From Citrus sinensis (lineage: Eukaryota; Streptophyta; Magnoliopsida; Sapindales; Rutaceae), in contig NC_068557.1 in assembly GCF_022201045.2 (NCBI RefSeq), positions 5,270,001-5,334,000 of the forward strand: 64,000 nt of DNA. Reading direction: 5' to 3'. A program made the translations under genes and the position numbers. Of this stretch, positions 25,538-37,682 are shown piece by piece (position 1 is the stretch's first letter; each line of letters begins with the position of its first letter). The notes beneath the pieces were generated by a model. It did not search any database and was not told the origin of the DNA. It saw only the letters and a program-made list of their open reading frames with translations.

Positions 25538-26301
25538 CTCCCAATTATATAATTTGTCACTCACACTGCCGAGTCCTCACTAAAGCACAGCGTTTTTATA
25601 GGTTAAACCTTTTCAAGTTTTAACGGCAGCCTTTGACTTTTGATTTTGATTATAATGGGAAATAGATAGAGAGATTACAATGAGTGAGAGAATGCATGTT
25701 AAGATGGTGGGTCCACGCCATTGCTGAGGGTGGGACTAGGCTGCTGCTTGGCACGGGATGAGTATTTTGGGCGGCCCGTGACGTGCTGCAACCTATTTTA
25801 CGTGGCGAAATTCAATTTGTTCTCTTTGTAACTTCACTATTATTACACGTTTTTCTTCCAAGTGCATGCATTTTTCCTGCTCTTGTGCAATCACATGAAT
25901 AGGTTTACAAAATTGAGATGATGTGGCAATATCAATGAGTGCCACGTCAGATGAGATACAAATTTTCTATTCTATAATCCGTATGCTTAGTATTATTCTC
26001 GGTAAAATCCGAATCCATAATTTGGAAAAGGGTGGTGTTTGGAGTAGGGAAATAATGGGAGAAAGAAACGAGGAATTAGCTTCTTTTTTTTTTTCTATCC
26101 ACTCACTTTCTCTCTTTCTTTTTCTTTTTTATTTCTCTTTATACTTAATATTTTTCTTTAAAAAATATAAACAAGGAACTCTCATATGGCAAATAATTTA
26201 AGGATAATATATCATTTTGCAATCTTTAGATATTATAATAGACACTGCCTTATTCTTTATGAACAATAAATTCATTTTATACTATAAATATTTATTGTCC
26301 T
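25538..26301. other. Upstream region of formate dehydrogenase
   Basis: This is the promoter side of the minus-strand FDH gene. ACGT-core motifs occur (ACGTGGC near 25801, GCCACGTC near 25942). A pyrimidine-rich run lies at 26082-26140. I recognise no gene. Confidence 0.5.
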
Positions 26302-26322
26302 TTAATATCTAGGGATGGCAAT

Positions 26323-26342
26323 GGGGAGGGGAGGGGAGGGGA
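26323..26342 (+). other. Potential G-quadruplex in hAT subterminal repeat
   Basis: Four GGGG runs separated by single A bases form a textbook G-quadruplex motif 13 bp inside the left end of the hAT element. The opposite subterminal region is C-rich on the plus strand (27200-27275), so G-rich on the other strand. Folding is inferred from composition. Confidence 0.6.
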
Positions 26343-26529
26343 CCAATCTCCCCATATCCATCCCCGATGTTTTGCATATGTCCCCGTCCCCTCCCCGTCC
26401 CCGTCAAAATTGCTTGAGAGAATCCCCATCCCCTCCCCGAATAATAACAGGGGATCCCCGAGGGTCCCCGGTCCCCGAATAATTAATAGTCTAATACATT
26501 TTTTTATTTTCAATTTTAAATTAATCATA

Positions 26530-26961
26530 TTAAAATAAACTCATACTGCTATTGTAAGCTCGTAACCAACTTTGACAGCACATTAAGGCCTCCAATGTGC
26601 TTGGATGAAGTTTGTTATGGTATGAGCTCACAACTCTACCACTAGTGTTAAAAGCTGATTCAGAAGCAACTGTTGTAATTGGAATTGCCAAAATATCTCT
26701 AGCAATTCGAGCTAATGTAGGATACCTATTAGCATTTGTCTTCCACCAACTCAAAATATTAAAATCTTCCATCCGAGATATAACTTTCTCATCCAAATAT
26801 GAATCTAATTCATCTGCAACAACTGCACAATTTCCATTGTTTACATAATCATCAAAACCTGTCATCCATTTGGTTGCTTTCTTATAAGAATCCCCTGTAG
26901 ATCTAGTAGAAGAACTACTACCAGTATAATCAAAGCAATAAACAGTTGGTGAAAACTTCAA
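26530..26961 (-). pseudogene. hAT transposase C-terminal fragment (dimerisation domain)
   Basis: An open frame of 143 residues contains the hAT dimerisation signature: LDSYLDEKVI, FNILSWWKTN, RYPTLARIARDILAIP, TVASESAFNTSGRV, and LHPSTLEALMCCQSWL near the end. The N-terminal zinc-finger and catalytic parts are missing, so this cannot make an active enzyme. The frame itself has no internal stop, which fits a recent internal deletion. Confidence 0.88.
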
Positions 26962-27304
26962 TTAATACTCTTCAACTAATTCCCGGCAAAGGGTGACCAC
27001 TTTCCCAACATACAACTATTTTGATATTTATTATTTTTAACAATATTTATAATTTTGTTATTTATTTATTAGTAATTTTAAAAATAAAAATAAAATTAAA
27101 AATTAAAATGGGGAAATGGGTAGGGGATGGGGATTCCACCTCATCTCCGTCCCCTCCCCGAATAAAAAGTTGGGTAAAAAATTTTCCCCGTCCCCTCCCC
27201 GAAAAAAAAATTGGGTATAAAATTATCCCCGTACCCTCCCCGAATGGGGAAAATCCCCGAGGGTACCCATCCCCGTGGGGATTTTTGCCATCCCTATTAA
27301 TATC

Positions 27305-30300
27305 TACGTTGTAAATATAGTACAACTCTGAGTCTCTGACTCCAGATTAGATAGCTAATGCTTGCGGCATAACTAAGAAAATATATTGAAAAGTTCAAAA
27401 TGATATAGCAGGGGTTTTGATAATTCAATAATTTAGATTTACTGTGGAACTAACTTTCACGCTGATTTTAAAAATATATAATAAATAGTTATTAAATAAA
27501 AATATATAATTAATTAAATTTAAATTATTTATTATTATGATCATGTGCGTGACAGAAAATTTAAAAAATATAAGTATAAATTAGCTCAATACTAAATTTA
27601 AACATACCAATGAATATTGGTTCTGGAAATTCTTATTTGTGAATTATTGATACTACAATGGTTCATCACGGTGACTATATTTTTTTATATTTTCGGGTTT
27701 GGATAAGCCTATAAAGAGACATGGCTCACGCCTGCAGCCTACCCTACCTTGTGTACACAATAATGACTCTTTAGGTGGACTGTCCTAATCTTAATCCTAA
27801 TGGTTTATTGGTTTAGCAGTGCTTTCGCGTCAATCCTCTTCCTCTCACGTGGCACACACGTGTTACAATTGAGCGCTCTGATTTTTGGACGACAAGTGTC
27901 AAAGTTAGGGCCCGTCTAAATTCAAACTTTATAAACCGTTCGTTTCATAACCCTATTAGCTGTTTATTTTATAATGTTTTGTCAAAATGATGTCTGATAA
28001 TTTTTTTTAAAAAAATTACTCATTTCATAATTTAATCTATTTTGACAACAATTTTTAAAAACGTATCGAAGTTACTTTCTATAAGTAATTTATTAAATAA
28101 ACCATCATATCTTTAAAGTTCTTATTATAATCTTTATTATTTTAACAAAAAATTATTGGTGTTTTATTTTTTCATACCATAATAAATAAATCATTATATA
28201 TGATATTGCTGCCACAATCATATTACACCATAACTACACTATACATTCTTCCTAATATTAAATTTTTTTCATAACAACTTTTGTTTATTTTCTATCATGA
28301 GCATCGATAAGACTTGTATATAATTACATAAATTTTTGTTAAGACTATGACATTGCATAATATATAAAGAGGCATGCACGAGGTGATCTTCATTCTGACA
28401 ACATTAAAAATTATCATAGTTCAATTTTTGATGAAGAAATAAAAAGAAACAGACACTTGATAAAAGTATCACAACACTAATAGTTCTGGATAACAAACAA
28501 TTAAAATTTTGAGGAATATTATTGCAATAAGTTTTATGTGAATCAAATATATTATTTTGTTTTATTTGAACATATGTATTAGTATGAATTCTTATAGTAT
28601 GTTATTTAACAAATGATTAAGTTTGTTATATTTCACTTAATTGAATTTTTTCACTTTATATAATTTTACGTGTTTTAAAAAATAAAGAAAGCATTTCTAA
28701 ATAATTTTACTAAGTGTACTCTAAAAAATTAAAAAAAATTAAATTTAAGTTTATTTTGGACATTTTATAATAAAATAATACTTTGATAATAAAATATATT
28801 AAATGCATGTGCTATGTTTTTCAAATTCATTGCAATTGCAGCAATATAGTTTACCAAACACTAACTGCTTTTTAGTCAACAACTTATTTCATTCGCATAA
28901 AAAAACTTATTTCATTAGCCACTACAATTCCAAACTGATCTTTACATAGTTGGTTGGCTAGTAAAACAAGAAGTTAAGTTAAGATAAGAAATTCATAAAA
29001 TGATGAAGCAATTTATCATAGGATTAATACGATTTACTGTTGAGAATGTGACATATGAATTTCTTAACATATATCGATTTTTTTTCAATTTAAATACATT
29101 AATGATTCGTTGATGAATGTAATTGACTTGTTATATGAATGACGAGGTATGTACCGAAGAATTTCTTTAGACAATGAAGGTAGTTTTCCACAAAAGATTG
29201 CTAATTCTAAGATACTTGTATTGAATTATAAACATTTGACATACTTCCACATTCAAATTTATCCAATCCACAAAAATAATGAAGTTCAATTCAATACAAT
29301 CCACGTTTCTATAGATCAAATGCCGATTTGACACACATATTAATATACTATATTTTGAATTTATTGTGAATTACAAATTTTGTTAATCTTGATCTAATCG
29401 ACAAAACAGTGAAATACAAAAAAAAATGGAAAAAGAAAAATCAAATCTAAAAAAATTTAAGGAAGCAACGAAACAATATTTGCAATCATAATAAAATACA
29501 AAGTTGAAGCACTCAAGATCTGCTAATTTGTATATACATAGCAAAATTGTTTTTTGAATTCAAAGAAGCATGAGTATCGAGTAGGTACAGCTTGTTAGTT
29601 GAATCGGAAAGCTTTATCCAAACATTTTATAACTCGTTGGATTGATTATACATTTAAGTGAGTTTCCATTGTATTAGACGATGATTCAATTGTACAAAGA
29701 GTGGAGCTATTGGCACCCATACATTATTCTTACAAAACCCCACTTTAAATAAAATTATAATTAAAGACACATATAGATTTTTTTTCCAGCAAATTACTTA
29801 ATTCATAATCAATCCTTTTAAAAAAAATATTTTATATGTTTCTTCATATCTAACTAAAATAAATTGTACAAATTTAGAATAATATATTGTTCTTTTTTGA
29901 TTTTTTATTGATTAAATATTTTTATACTTAAAATTACTTTGAAATTATAATTTGAAATATGTGTTATTTCAGCCAATAATTAACACTAAAACCTTATCAC
30001 CCATATAACTTTTTAATTTGTGTGTAGAGCAATAATAAAATTAAAAATAATTAAAAAATAGCACAATAATACTTTGAGTTTTAACAATAAAACAAATCAA
30101 ATAAAAATTGAGAACTTAGAAAAATGTATCTAAAAAAAAGGATATTTTCGAAAATAAAATGAATATAACTAAAAAATGAGTTTTATGAGGAGATCAGAGG
30201 GGTGTCATAGTCCAACTCTTGTATAAATCTTCCAAAAAATAAAAAAAAATTAATGGCAACTTGCTAACATAAAGGGTGTAATCGGAATTGAATTGGGTGT

Positions 30301-30529
30301 TTCCAGTAGCAACTCCAAAGCGGCCCCCTTGACCCAAATCGCTTTTACATGAACCACTGTGGCCCTCATCGTGACGATTCGCGCCCCTTTGTCCTTTCTC
30401 CTTTATCCTTTGTCCTTTCTCATACGGCCAAGCAAAGCACTGAGGGCCGGCCGATTCACCAGAACACGGGCATACTGCAAAATCACGCGCTCGCATCAAT
30501 ACTGTAACTCCTAACTAACTAACCGATCA
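27305..30529. other. AT-rich spacer upstream of the farnesyltransferase gene
   Basis: About 3.2 kb without a recognised gene. The right end (30200-30529) is less AT-rich and is probably the promoter and leader of ERA1. It contains a purine/pyrimidine-biased block with repeated TCCTTT units (30387-30420). The minus-strand open frame at 30194-30499 across this block looks like chance. CACGTG-core motifs occur near 27846 and 27858. Confidence 0.5.
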
Positions 30530-33500
30530 ATGGAGCCGGACAGAGAGCCGAGAGGAACCGTGACTCAGCGAGAGCAGTCAATGGTTCTCAACGATGTCAA
30601 CATGCTATATCACATCTACGCGAGTGTTCCTCCCTTAGCTCAAAAATTAATGTAATCAGATTTAAAAAACGTAGGGTTTAGTTTTACTTGTTCCATATTT
30701 CAATTTTTTTTAATAATTTGATATTTGATCTGTGTAGGATGGAGCTTCAACGTAAGAATCACGTTGAGTACTTATTGAGAGGTCTTCAGCAACTCGGCCC
30801 TTCCTTTTGCAGCTTGGACGCCAAGTAAGTTTAGGAATTTCATTTTCCTTATGAGAATCATACGACTTTGTATTTAATTGCAGCTTGCATATTACATTAT
30901 TGTAATTGAATCGAAGTTATGACTCAGTTAGGATTACAAGCTACGCATTCTACACGTCCTTACCTTGCATTTCTCTGTGTAATGTTTTTATCTAGTCGAC
31001 CTTGGATCTGCTACTGGATCCTGCACTCAATGGCTTTACTTGGGGAGTTTATTGATGCTGACTTGGAAGATAGAACTATTGAATTTCTTAGTCGTTGTCA
31101 GGTATTAGGTCCAATTTAATTTTCACTGTATTTCTTTGTTCTTTTTTTTTTTTTTTGGGTTAGTGCAATCCCCATTTTGTTATGGTTGATAATACTCTCT
31201 CTCTTTCTCGTTTTTGGATATCAACTACCAATAGATAGAAGTAGTTCCAAACCTCTTTGTCTATTTAGAGATTGAAAATCTAGTTTGTTACCATCACATT
31301 TCTACATCAGAAGTTCTGCTCCCATTGTCTTGGAAGCTTAAAAACTTGTTTGGAGATTTCAAGCATGTACCTCTGCTTCCCTAGAAAACTGTGTGTTTAT
31401 TCTCTATGAACTTTAGATGTTGCTGTTGCTTTAAAAGTACTCAGTCTATGATACGCACAAATGCTCTTAGTTTGAGTTTAGCAGCTATATCAAACCAGGT
31501 GGAATGTATATATGCAGTCCTAAACATATATCAAGGACACTTGTACTTACGTAAACACTAACATAAATGCAGACCCTTATCTGTTGATACATACGTGCTT
31601 AGACTGTGTGTGCTTATAAATATACTAAATAATAGACTGGACATATTAGCCTTGTTGCCCTTTTTTTTTAAGTACTTATTGTTTTGTTTGACATTAGTGA
31701 GCTAGATCTTACACATTCAAGTGGACTAGTTCAGAGATGCTCTCTGTGGTATTTATACCCAAATAAAATGATTGTGGACATTGACATGCCTTGAGACAAT
31801 TAGTGTTCAGCCCTTTGAGGCATCCAAAAGCACAAGCATCTATTGACATATTTGATGTTGCCATTATTGGTGTATATGCTTTATGTTTACCTATTTTGTG
31901 TATGAAATGACTTATTTGATATTACCAGCATTTGGAGGATATGATGTTTATCGTTCTCTAGTGTTTGCTGCTAATATTATGTCTTCTGCTTATAAATATC
32001 CATCTTCTGTGTGTGCTTCCTCTGGCAGGACCCAAATGGTGGATATGGTGGTGGACCTGGGCAGGCAAGTTTATGATCCACTGATTTTGCGTTATTATTA
32101 GGTCTATATATATCACCAACAATATCTTCAATAACTCAACTGATTCTTTTTCAAATTTCAAATATGCAACTTCCTCGTTCATCCTCCTTTCCATCAGTTT
32201 TCATCTAAGTAATGCTAAATACAGCTGCTATAAAGATGCAACCACCAAGTTTCCATTAACTTTCTCAAGTTCTTAGTTAAGCTTCCCTAGTTGTGGGTTA
32301 CATTTTCAAATTAATTGAAAAATTGAACATAACGCGTAATTGGGAATTTTGAAGGAAAACTTAAGAAATGTTGTTCAATGTATTTTTTCATAGCCATAGT
32401 ACTATGGGGGAACCCTCATTCGATCCTTTGGACAGAGTTGAAATGACTTGGGATGGTTTTGAATGGTCCTAGAGTTATAGTTTGGGAGTTGCTGTAGATT
32501 TTTGAAGTCAGTTTAATCATCTTGGGCTTGGTTAACTTTTATTTTGCCATTGGTCTTGTAAGTACTGCATTCTTTTGGTTTAAGATTATACCAGCTCCCT
32601 TAGACCAACCAGCGTGGTTCTTTTAGTCTAATTTCTTTCTGAATGAATGTCATGGAAGATTAGGCTCATATGATTGTCCTTTAATTTTCACTTTTTCCTG
32701 TGAATGTTATTTTGATGCAAATTTTTTGCTTATCTGTTTCCATTCCTAACTTGATATATTCTCTCAGATGCCACATCTTGCAACAACTTATGCTGCCGTC
32801 AATGCATTGATTTCTTTGGGTGGTGAAAAATCTTTGTCCTCTATTAATAGGTGACCTTAAGCTCTTCTGTGTGGTTAGTGTTTCTCAACAATATGTTCTA
32901 GAGCCTTTGGGAAGTTATTTAACAGGATCTTGGGAAACAATATTCAGGAGTAAAGTGTACACGTTCTTGAAATGCATGAAAGACCCAAGTGGGGCGTTCA
33001 GGTTGGACATCACTTTTTATAATTCAAATTGAGAAAGTACTTTACATTATACCATGACTGCTACATATCTTATTTTCTAGCTGTCTGTTCTTAGTATGAA
33101 ACTGATTTCTTTCCCTCAGGATGCATGACGCTGGAGAGATCGATGTTCGAGCTTGCTACACTGCCATTTCAGTAAGTATTCCAGCCAGCTTTTATGTATA
33201 TATATTTGTTCATCCATTGCAGGACTGTTGTTGGAGGGGATTACTTAAAAAGTAATGACTGACACCAAAACTGATTTTCTATTGCGTTTTTCTTTCTTCC
33301 AAATTCTTGTCAATACACTGATGATTGTCTTTAAACAACCTTTTGCTCTGTCTTTATGGTATCCTTAATTTCACCTTTCTGCCCGCAACAGAACTATGCA
33401 TTGAGGTTCAGAAAGGACTTCAAAAATTATAATTTCATTTTCTTTTTACAAAATTATTTGAACCTTCCCACTGTTGCTGACATCTGAATCCAAGGTTAAT

Positions 33501-35814
33501 TTATTAGTATTCATCTTGGTTGTTAGAACCAAATTTCTGTCTCTTTTTGTGGACTGCAATTACTTGCTTATATGTTCTATATGTCTAGTTTGTTAATTTT
33601 TAAGGTTTACTCAATTTTTGCAATGCTATTCTTTTGTTATATATAGGTAGCAAGTATCTTGAACATTTTGGATGATGAACTATTGCAAAATGTTGGAAAT
33701 TACATATTAAGGTTGGGTTCAAGTGCTTTTAAGCTAAATTTGACACTAAAGCCATAGATTTGGCACTGAAACTGTACCCTGTGGCATCTCTGCAGCTGTC
33801 AGACCTATGAAGGTGGTATTGCTGGGGAACCTGGTTCTGAAGCTCATGGTGGGTATGTTTCACTCTGCATTTGATCACTTTTCTGCTTTTCTTAGTCGTT
33901 TTCACAAATGGTCATTTTAATGCAATTTGTTTGCCTCTTTTCCATTATCTCATGTGTACATGCAAATGTCTTTTTGTGTGTCCTTTCTTCTTTGACAAAC
34001 CCTTTATTGGATTCTATAATTTGGTGATCAGGTACACCTTTTGTGGGTTGGCTGCAATGATTCTGATCAATGAGGCAGATCGTTTGGATTTGGATGCCTT
34101 AATTGTAAGATGATATTAATCTTTTCTTCATGGTGATTTATGATGTTCATTGCTTTGTCTGGTTTCATATTCACTAGAATTTGTGAACTTTATTAGTGAT
34201 TCCTTTTTTACGACCTCATGAAGTATTGTGTAAATGCTCTTTTTATCTCAATTTTATTGTATAGGGGTGGGTGGTGTTTCGACAAGGGGTGGAAGGTGGA
34301 TTTCAGGGGAGAACCAATAAACTGGTTGATGGTTGTTATTCATTCTGGCAGGTAACTGATCTAATCTCCATTAATTGTATTCCTTGTTATTTATATTTTT
34401 AGTGGACTAAAACAAAGTAAAGTGACCAGGGAGGTGTATTTGCATTATTACGGAGGTTTCATTCAATCATTGGAGAGAGTCCGACACCAGTGGATCAACG
34501 AGGAGCAGAATGCAGTATAGATAATACACAAACCACTACAGCATCAGATGTATCAGAAGGAGACGGAAGTTCGGATGAGATATCATCGCAGGGTGATGAA
34601 CACTGCCATTTTCAACATAGAGGTAGGCTTGGTTGGAAGCATATTTTCTTAAGTATTTCTATGTTATGCACATACAGGCTCACTGAATGGTTCCTCTCGT
34701 CTTGCAGAAAGGGAACCTCTTTTTCACAGCATTGCTTTGCAGAGATACCTACTTTTATGCTCACAGGTTCAGATTTTATAGATAATTCTATATATTGTCT
34801 ACTTGATTATTGCTTTATCTTTTCTCTGGGATCAGCCCCACTCCGCCCGCCCAACACCCCCCCCCCCCCGGCGTGGGTTTCCTGGGTTGAAAAAAATCGC
34901 ATCTTCAAATTTGTTTCTCTCATCCCTTAACAATTTAATATGTTGCTTTTGCCTTCATGTTTTCCGTACAAGGTTGCCGTTCAGGCAAAAATGGAAAGAT
35001 AAGAGACAACAAATAAAAATTCAATAGATTAGACTGTTAGAGAGACCATACCATTGAAATCATCAGTTGTCTGGAGCAAGCTCATGTATTTTTGGCATTG
35101 AATAAAACCTTTAGAAGGATAAAAAAATTTGGTAGTTTGTCCCCTAGTGCCCCACTATCGAAACTCCTTTTTTTTTTTTTTCAGACAGGGGTTTTGCTAT
35201 TTGGACTATGTTTACTATTGGTAGTTCTGAAGGGGGAACATGGAAAATCACAATCGGCATTGAATGAAACATTTAGCAAGTCCTGGTTTTTGAGCTACTA
35301 TTTTGGTTGAATGCCATAGCACAGTCGGTGTCAGTTACAGTTTTAAGTTGGTGCATTGTTGTCCTTGCATTTTGGTTTATTTCATTGCAGTGCATTTTTT
35401 GGTTTAAAATTCGGTGGTAATTCTGATGGTGTACATCACCATCCTTATATTTAAGCATTACTTATCTCAAGATAATTTTGCTTTGGCATTTGATGGTTTG
35501 TGTGTATACCTTTGAACATGATTTGTTGGTACGATGTATTTCTAGGGTCTGGATTTTGACATATGTCGTTAATGCAGGACCCCGGAGGTGGACTCAGAGA
35601 CAAACTCCGGAAGCCTAGAGACTATTACCACACATGTTATTGTTTGAGTGGCCTCTCCATTTGTCAGCATAGCTGGTTGAAGGATGAAGATTCTTCACCA
35701 TTGCCCCATGCTGTCTTGGGTCCGTATTCCAATGTCTTAGAACCGGTTCATCCCGTCTTCAATATTGTCTTGGATCGGTATCATGAAGCACATGAATTTT
35801 TCTCAAGGTCCTAA
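30530..35814 (+). CDS. ERA1: Protein farnesyltransferase subunit beta
   Basis: Fourteen exons join in frame to 436 residues: 30530-30651, 30738-30824, 30996-31101, 32029-32064, 32768-32850, 32948-33001, 33120-33171, 33647-33711, 33796-33852, 34032-34104, 34265-34351, 34430-34622, 34708-34766 and 35578-35814. Prenyltransferase repeats are clear (RPWICYWILHSMALLGE, DPNGGYGGGPGQMPHLATTYAAVNAL, RMHDAGEIDVRACYTAIS, YEGGIAGEPGSEAHGGYTFC). The zinc ligands are Asp 267 and Cys 269 in LVDGCYSFW and His 376 in DYYHTCYCL. A Ser/Asp/Thr-rich insertion (about residues 297-336) is typical of plant beta subunits. With the alpha subunit it farnesylates CaaX proteins in the cytosol; loss of Arabidopsis ERA1 gives strong ABA sensitivity. 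Intron 4 has a GC donor (CAG then GCAAGT). Introns 3 and 13 are about 0.9 and 0.8 kb; intron 13 has a 13-C run at 34857. Confidence 0.96.
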
Positions 35815-36902
35815 GTAAAAATCTTCTTCATGGGATTATGTATTTTGCAGGATGTGATGCGAACTCAAAATAGCCTACATTTTTAATATTGTAAGCTGTA
35901 ATTGGATCTTACAGACAGTGAAAGAAATATTTGTGTATTGATATTTGATATGTTGTGGGTTGTGGCCATGCAGAGGCTGAGTAGCATTGGGACTGAATTA
36001 ACAAAATTTTAGCAAGGACTGGAAATTCTATACTAATTTTATTGTAGGAGGAGGAAAATAAAAGGTTGGTTATCCTAATGTTTTGAACATTTCAAGGACA
36101 GTTCATTGTCGCAACTCCCCAAGTTCTTGAAATATAAATGACATATGGTTCTCTAATGGTGAGGATGAGGATGGACAAGGAAAGAAGAGAATGCCTTCAA
36201 ATCAATTCTCATCCTAAGCAAAATGCCAATAAAACCTCTGTGGCACAAAAGAGATGAAAGAAATCAAGGGCAAAAATTACATTGTTATTATTATTATTAT
36301 TTCAATAAATTAGGTAAAGATTAATTTTTTTTAAAACTATATTAAATTTAGATCCGAATGACCGATCAATCAAAATAAAATTATCTGAAAATCACTCACC
36401 ACGAACACCCACGCATTAAAAGAACAAAGTCAATTGGTCATTGTTGAAGTAGAGAGCAATTAACTTTTAATAAAATAACATTTGAGTCACGAAGAGTGCG
36501 TCACATTATATTGTTTATTCATAGAACTTTTGTCATATGGTTACCTGTATTATTATTTTATGTATAAATTTTACATGTCATTGTTTGTTTGTCGTAGACA
36601 CGTCATATTATAGGGAAATTATTATTCAAGAGGGTTTTGATCTAGCGGTAAGAGTTTGACAGGTGTGTCCATAACTAGATCGTGCCCACCAGATCGACTC
36701 TCTTATTTAAAATATAAATTTTTATTGATAATTTATGTGAGTTATGTTATATATTATTAAATAATGAGAAATGTTAAACAGACCACAGGTGTATAAACCG
36801 CTGACGCTAGTTATATCTAATTTTCTTTTGTTTGTTTGAAAATCCCGGCTCTTGGACAATTGTATATTAATTGGATATAAAAGATTTTCTAACAGAATTG
36901 GA
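35815..36902. other. Spacer with a possible SINE fragment
   Basis: This is the 3' UTR of ERA1 followed by AT-rich DNA up to the MULE. At about 36640-36705, TGATCTAGCGGTAAGAG and CAGATCGACTC, about 50 bp apart, weakly resemble polymerase III A- and B-boxes of a tRNA-derived SINE. I found no target-site duplication or clear A-tail, so this is tentative. Confidence 0.4.
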
Positions 36903-37326
36903 TTTTTTTATGGGATATTATCATTTTTCCATCAAAGGTATTCTGAAACATCATGTCAGTACTATGATTTGGTAAAATTATCATTTTACCACTAAATGTT
37001 TAAATTGTTAGTATTTTCCCACCATTCCGTTAACTAAATAAAAATTATGCTGACGTCATAAGGGTATTTTGGACATATCACGTGAGGCGAAAATGTTGTG
37101 TTTTGCAATTGTAAAGAAAGCGGGCAATTTGGACATGGAGCCCTAGAAATCGAAATCAACCCCCCTCTCTCTCGATTCTTCTTCCATCTCCGCCCTCTCT
37201 CGCTCATTGTAACTGACGCATATCTCTCTCACTCTCGCAGCAGTGTTCTTCCATCTCTACTGTCTTCTACTCTGTCCATTGTAAGTAGTATTAATATTTG
37301 GTTATTGTTAATGAATTTTTGTCATT

Positions 37327-37636
37327 TTATTTGTAATCATCAATCTTACATGCATTTGCCATTTTGCTGTAATTTTGGTTATTGGGCATAATTTTGGTTA
37401 TTGTTCGTTACTTTTACCTAATTAAATTGCTTTGAGTTGTGATTAGCACTTGAATTTAATAGATTAGGATTATTAGTTGCCTACTGTTAATTAATTTTTG
37501 CTTACTGTTAATTAATTTTTTATTTGTAACCATCAAGCTTACATGCATTTACCGTTTTGCTGAAATTTTGGTTGTTGGCCATAATTTTAGTTATTTTTCA
37601 TTACTTTTTACCTAATTAAATTGCTTTGAGTTATGC
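37327..37636 (+). repeat. Local duplication of about 115 bp upstream of the transposase
   Basis: The segment 37327-37441 (TTATTTGTAATCATCAATCTTACATG onward) recurs at 37519-37636 with about 10% differences. Both copies end CCTAATTAAATTGCTTTGAGTT. It lies in the 5' untranslated part of the MULE transposase gene. Confidence 0.8.
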
Positions 37637-37682
37637 TGTAATTTCAGTTATTCAAAATGTTTCCTCGTTTTTAATCTTGTAG

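Larger units (their letters stand above)
26310..27296. mobile_element. hAT transposon, internally deleted
   Basis: A 987-bp element has 12-bp terminal inverted repeats TAGGGATGGCAA at both ends. It is flanked by a perfect 8-bp target-site duplication TTAATATC (26302-26309 and 27297-27304), both hallmarks of hAT elements. Both subterminal regions are built of G/C runs (GGGGA and CCCCG repeats). The middle encodes only the C-terminal part of a hAT transposase on the minus strand. The clean duplication shows the ends are intact. It could be moved only by a transposase supplied elsewhere. Confidence 0.92.

Noticed and set aside
30194-30499. 101-codon minus-strand open frame
   Set aside because: It sits in the promoter and leader of the farnesyltransferase gene and has no conserved motif.
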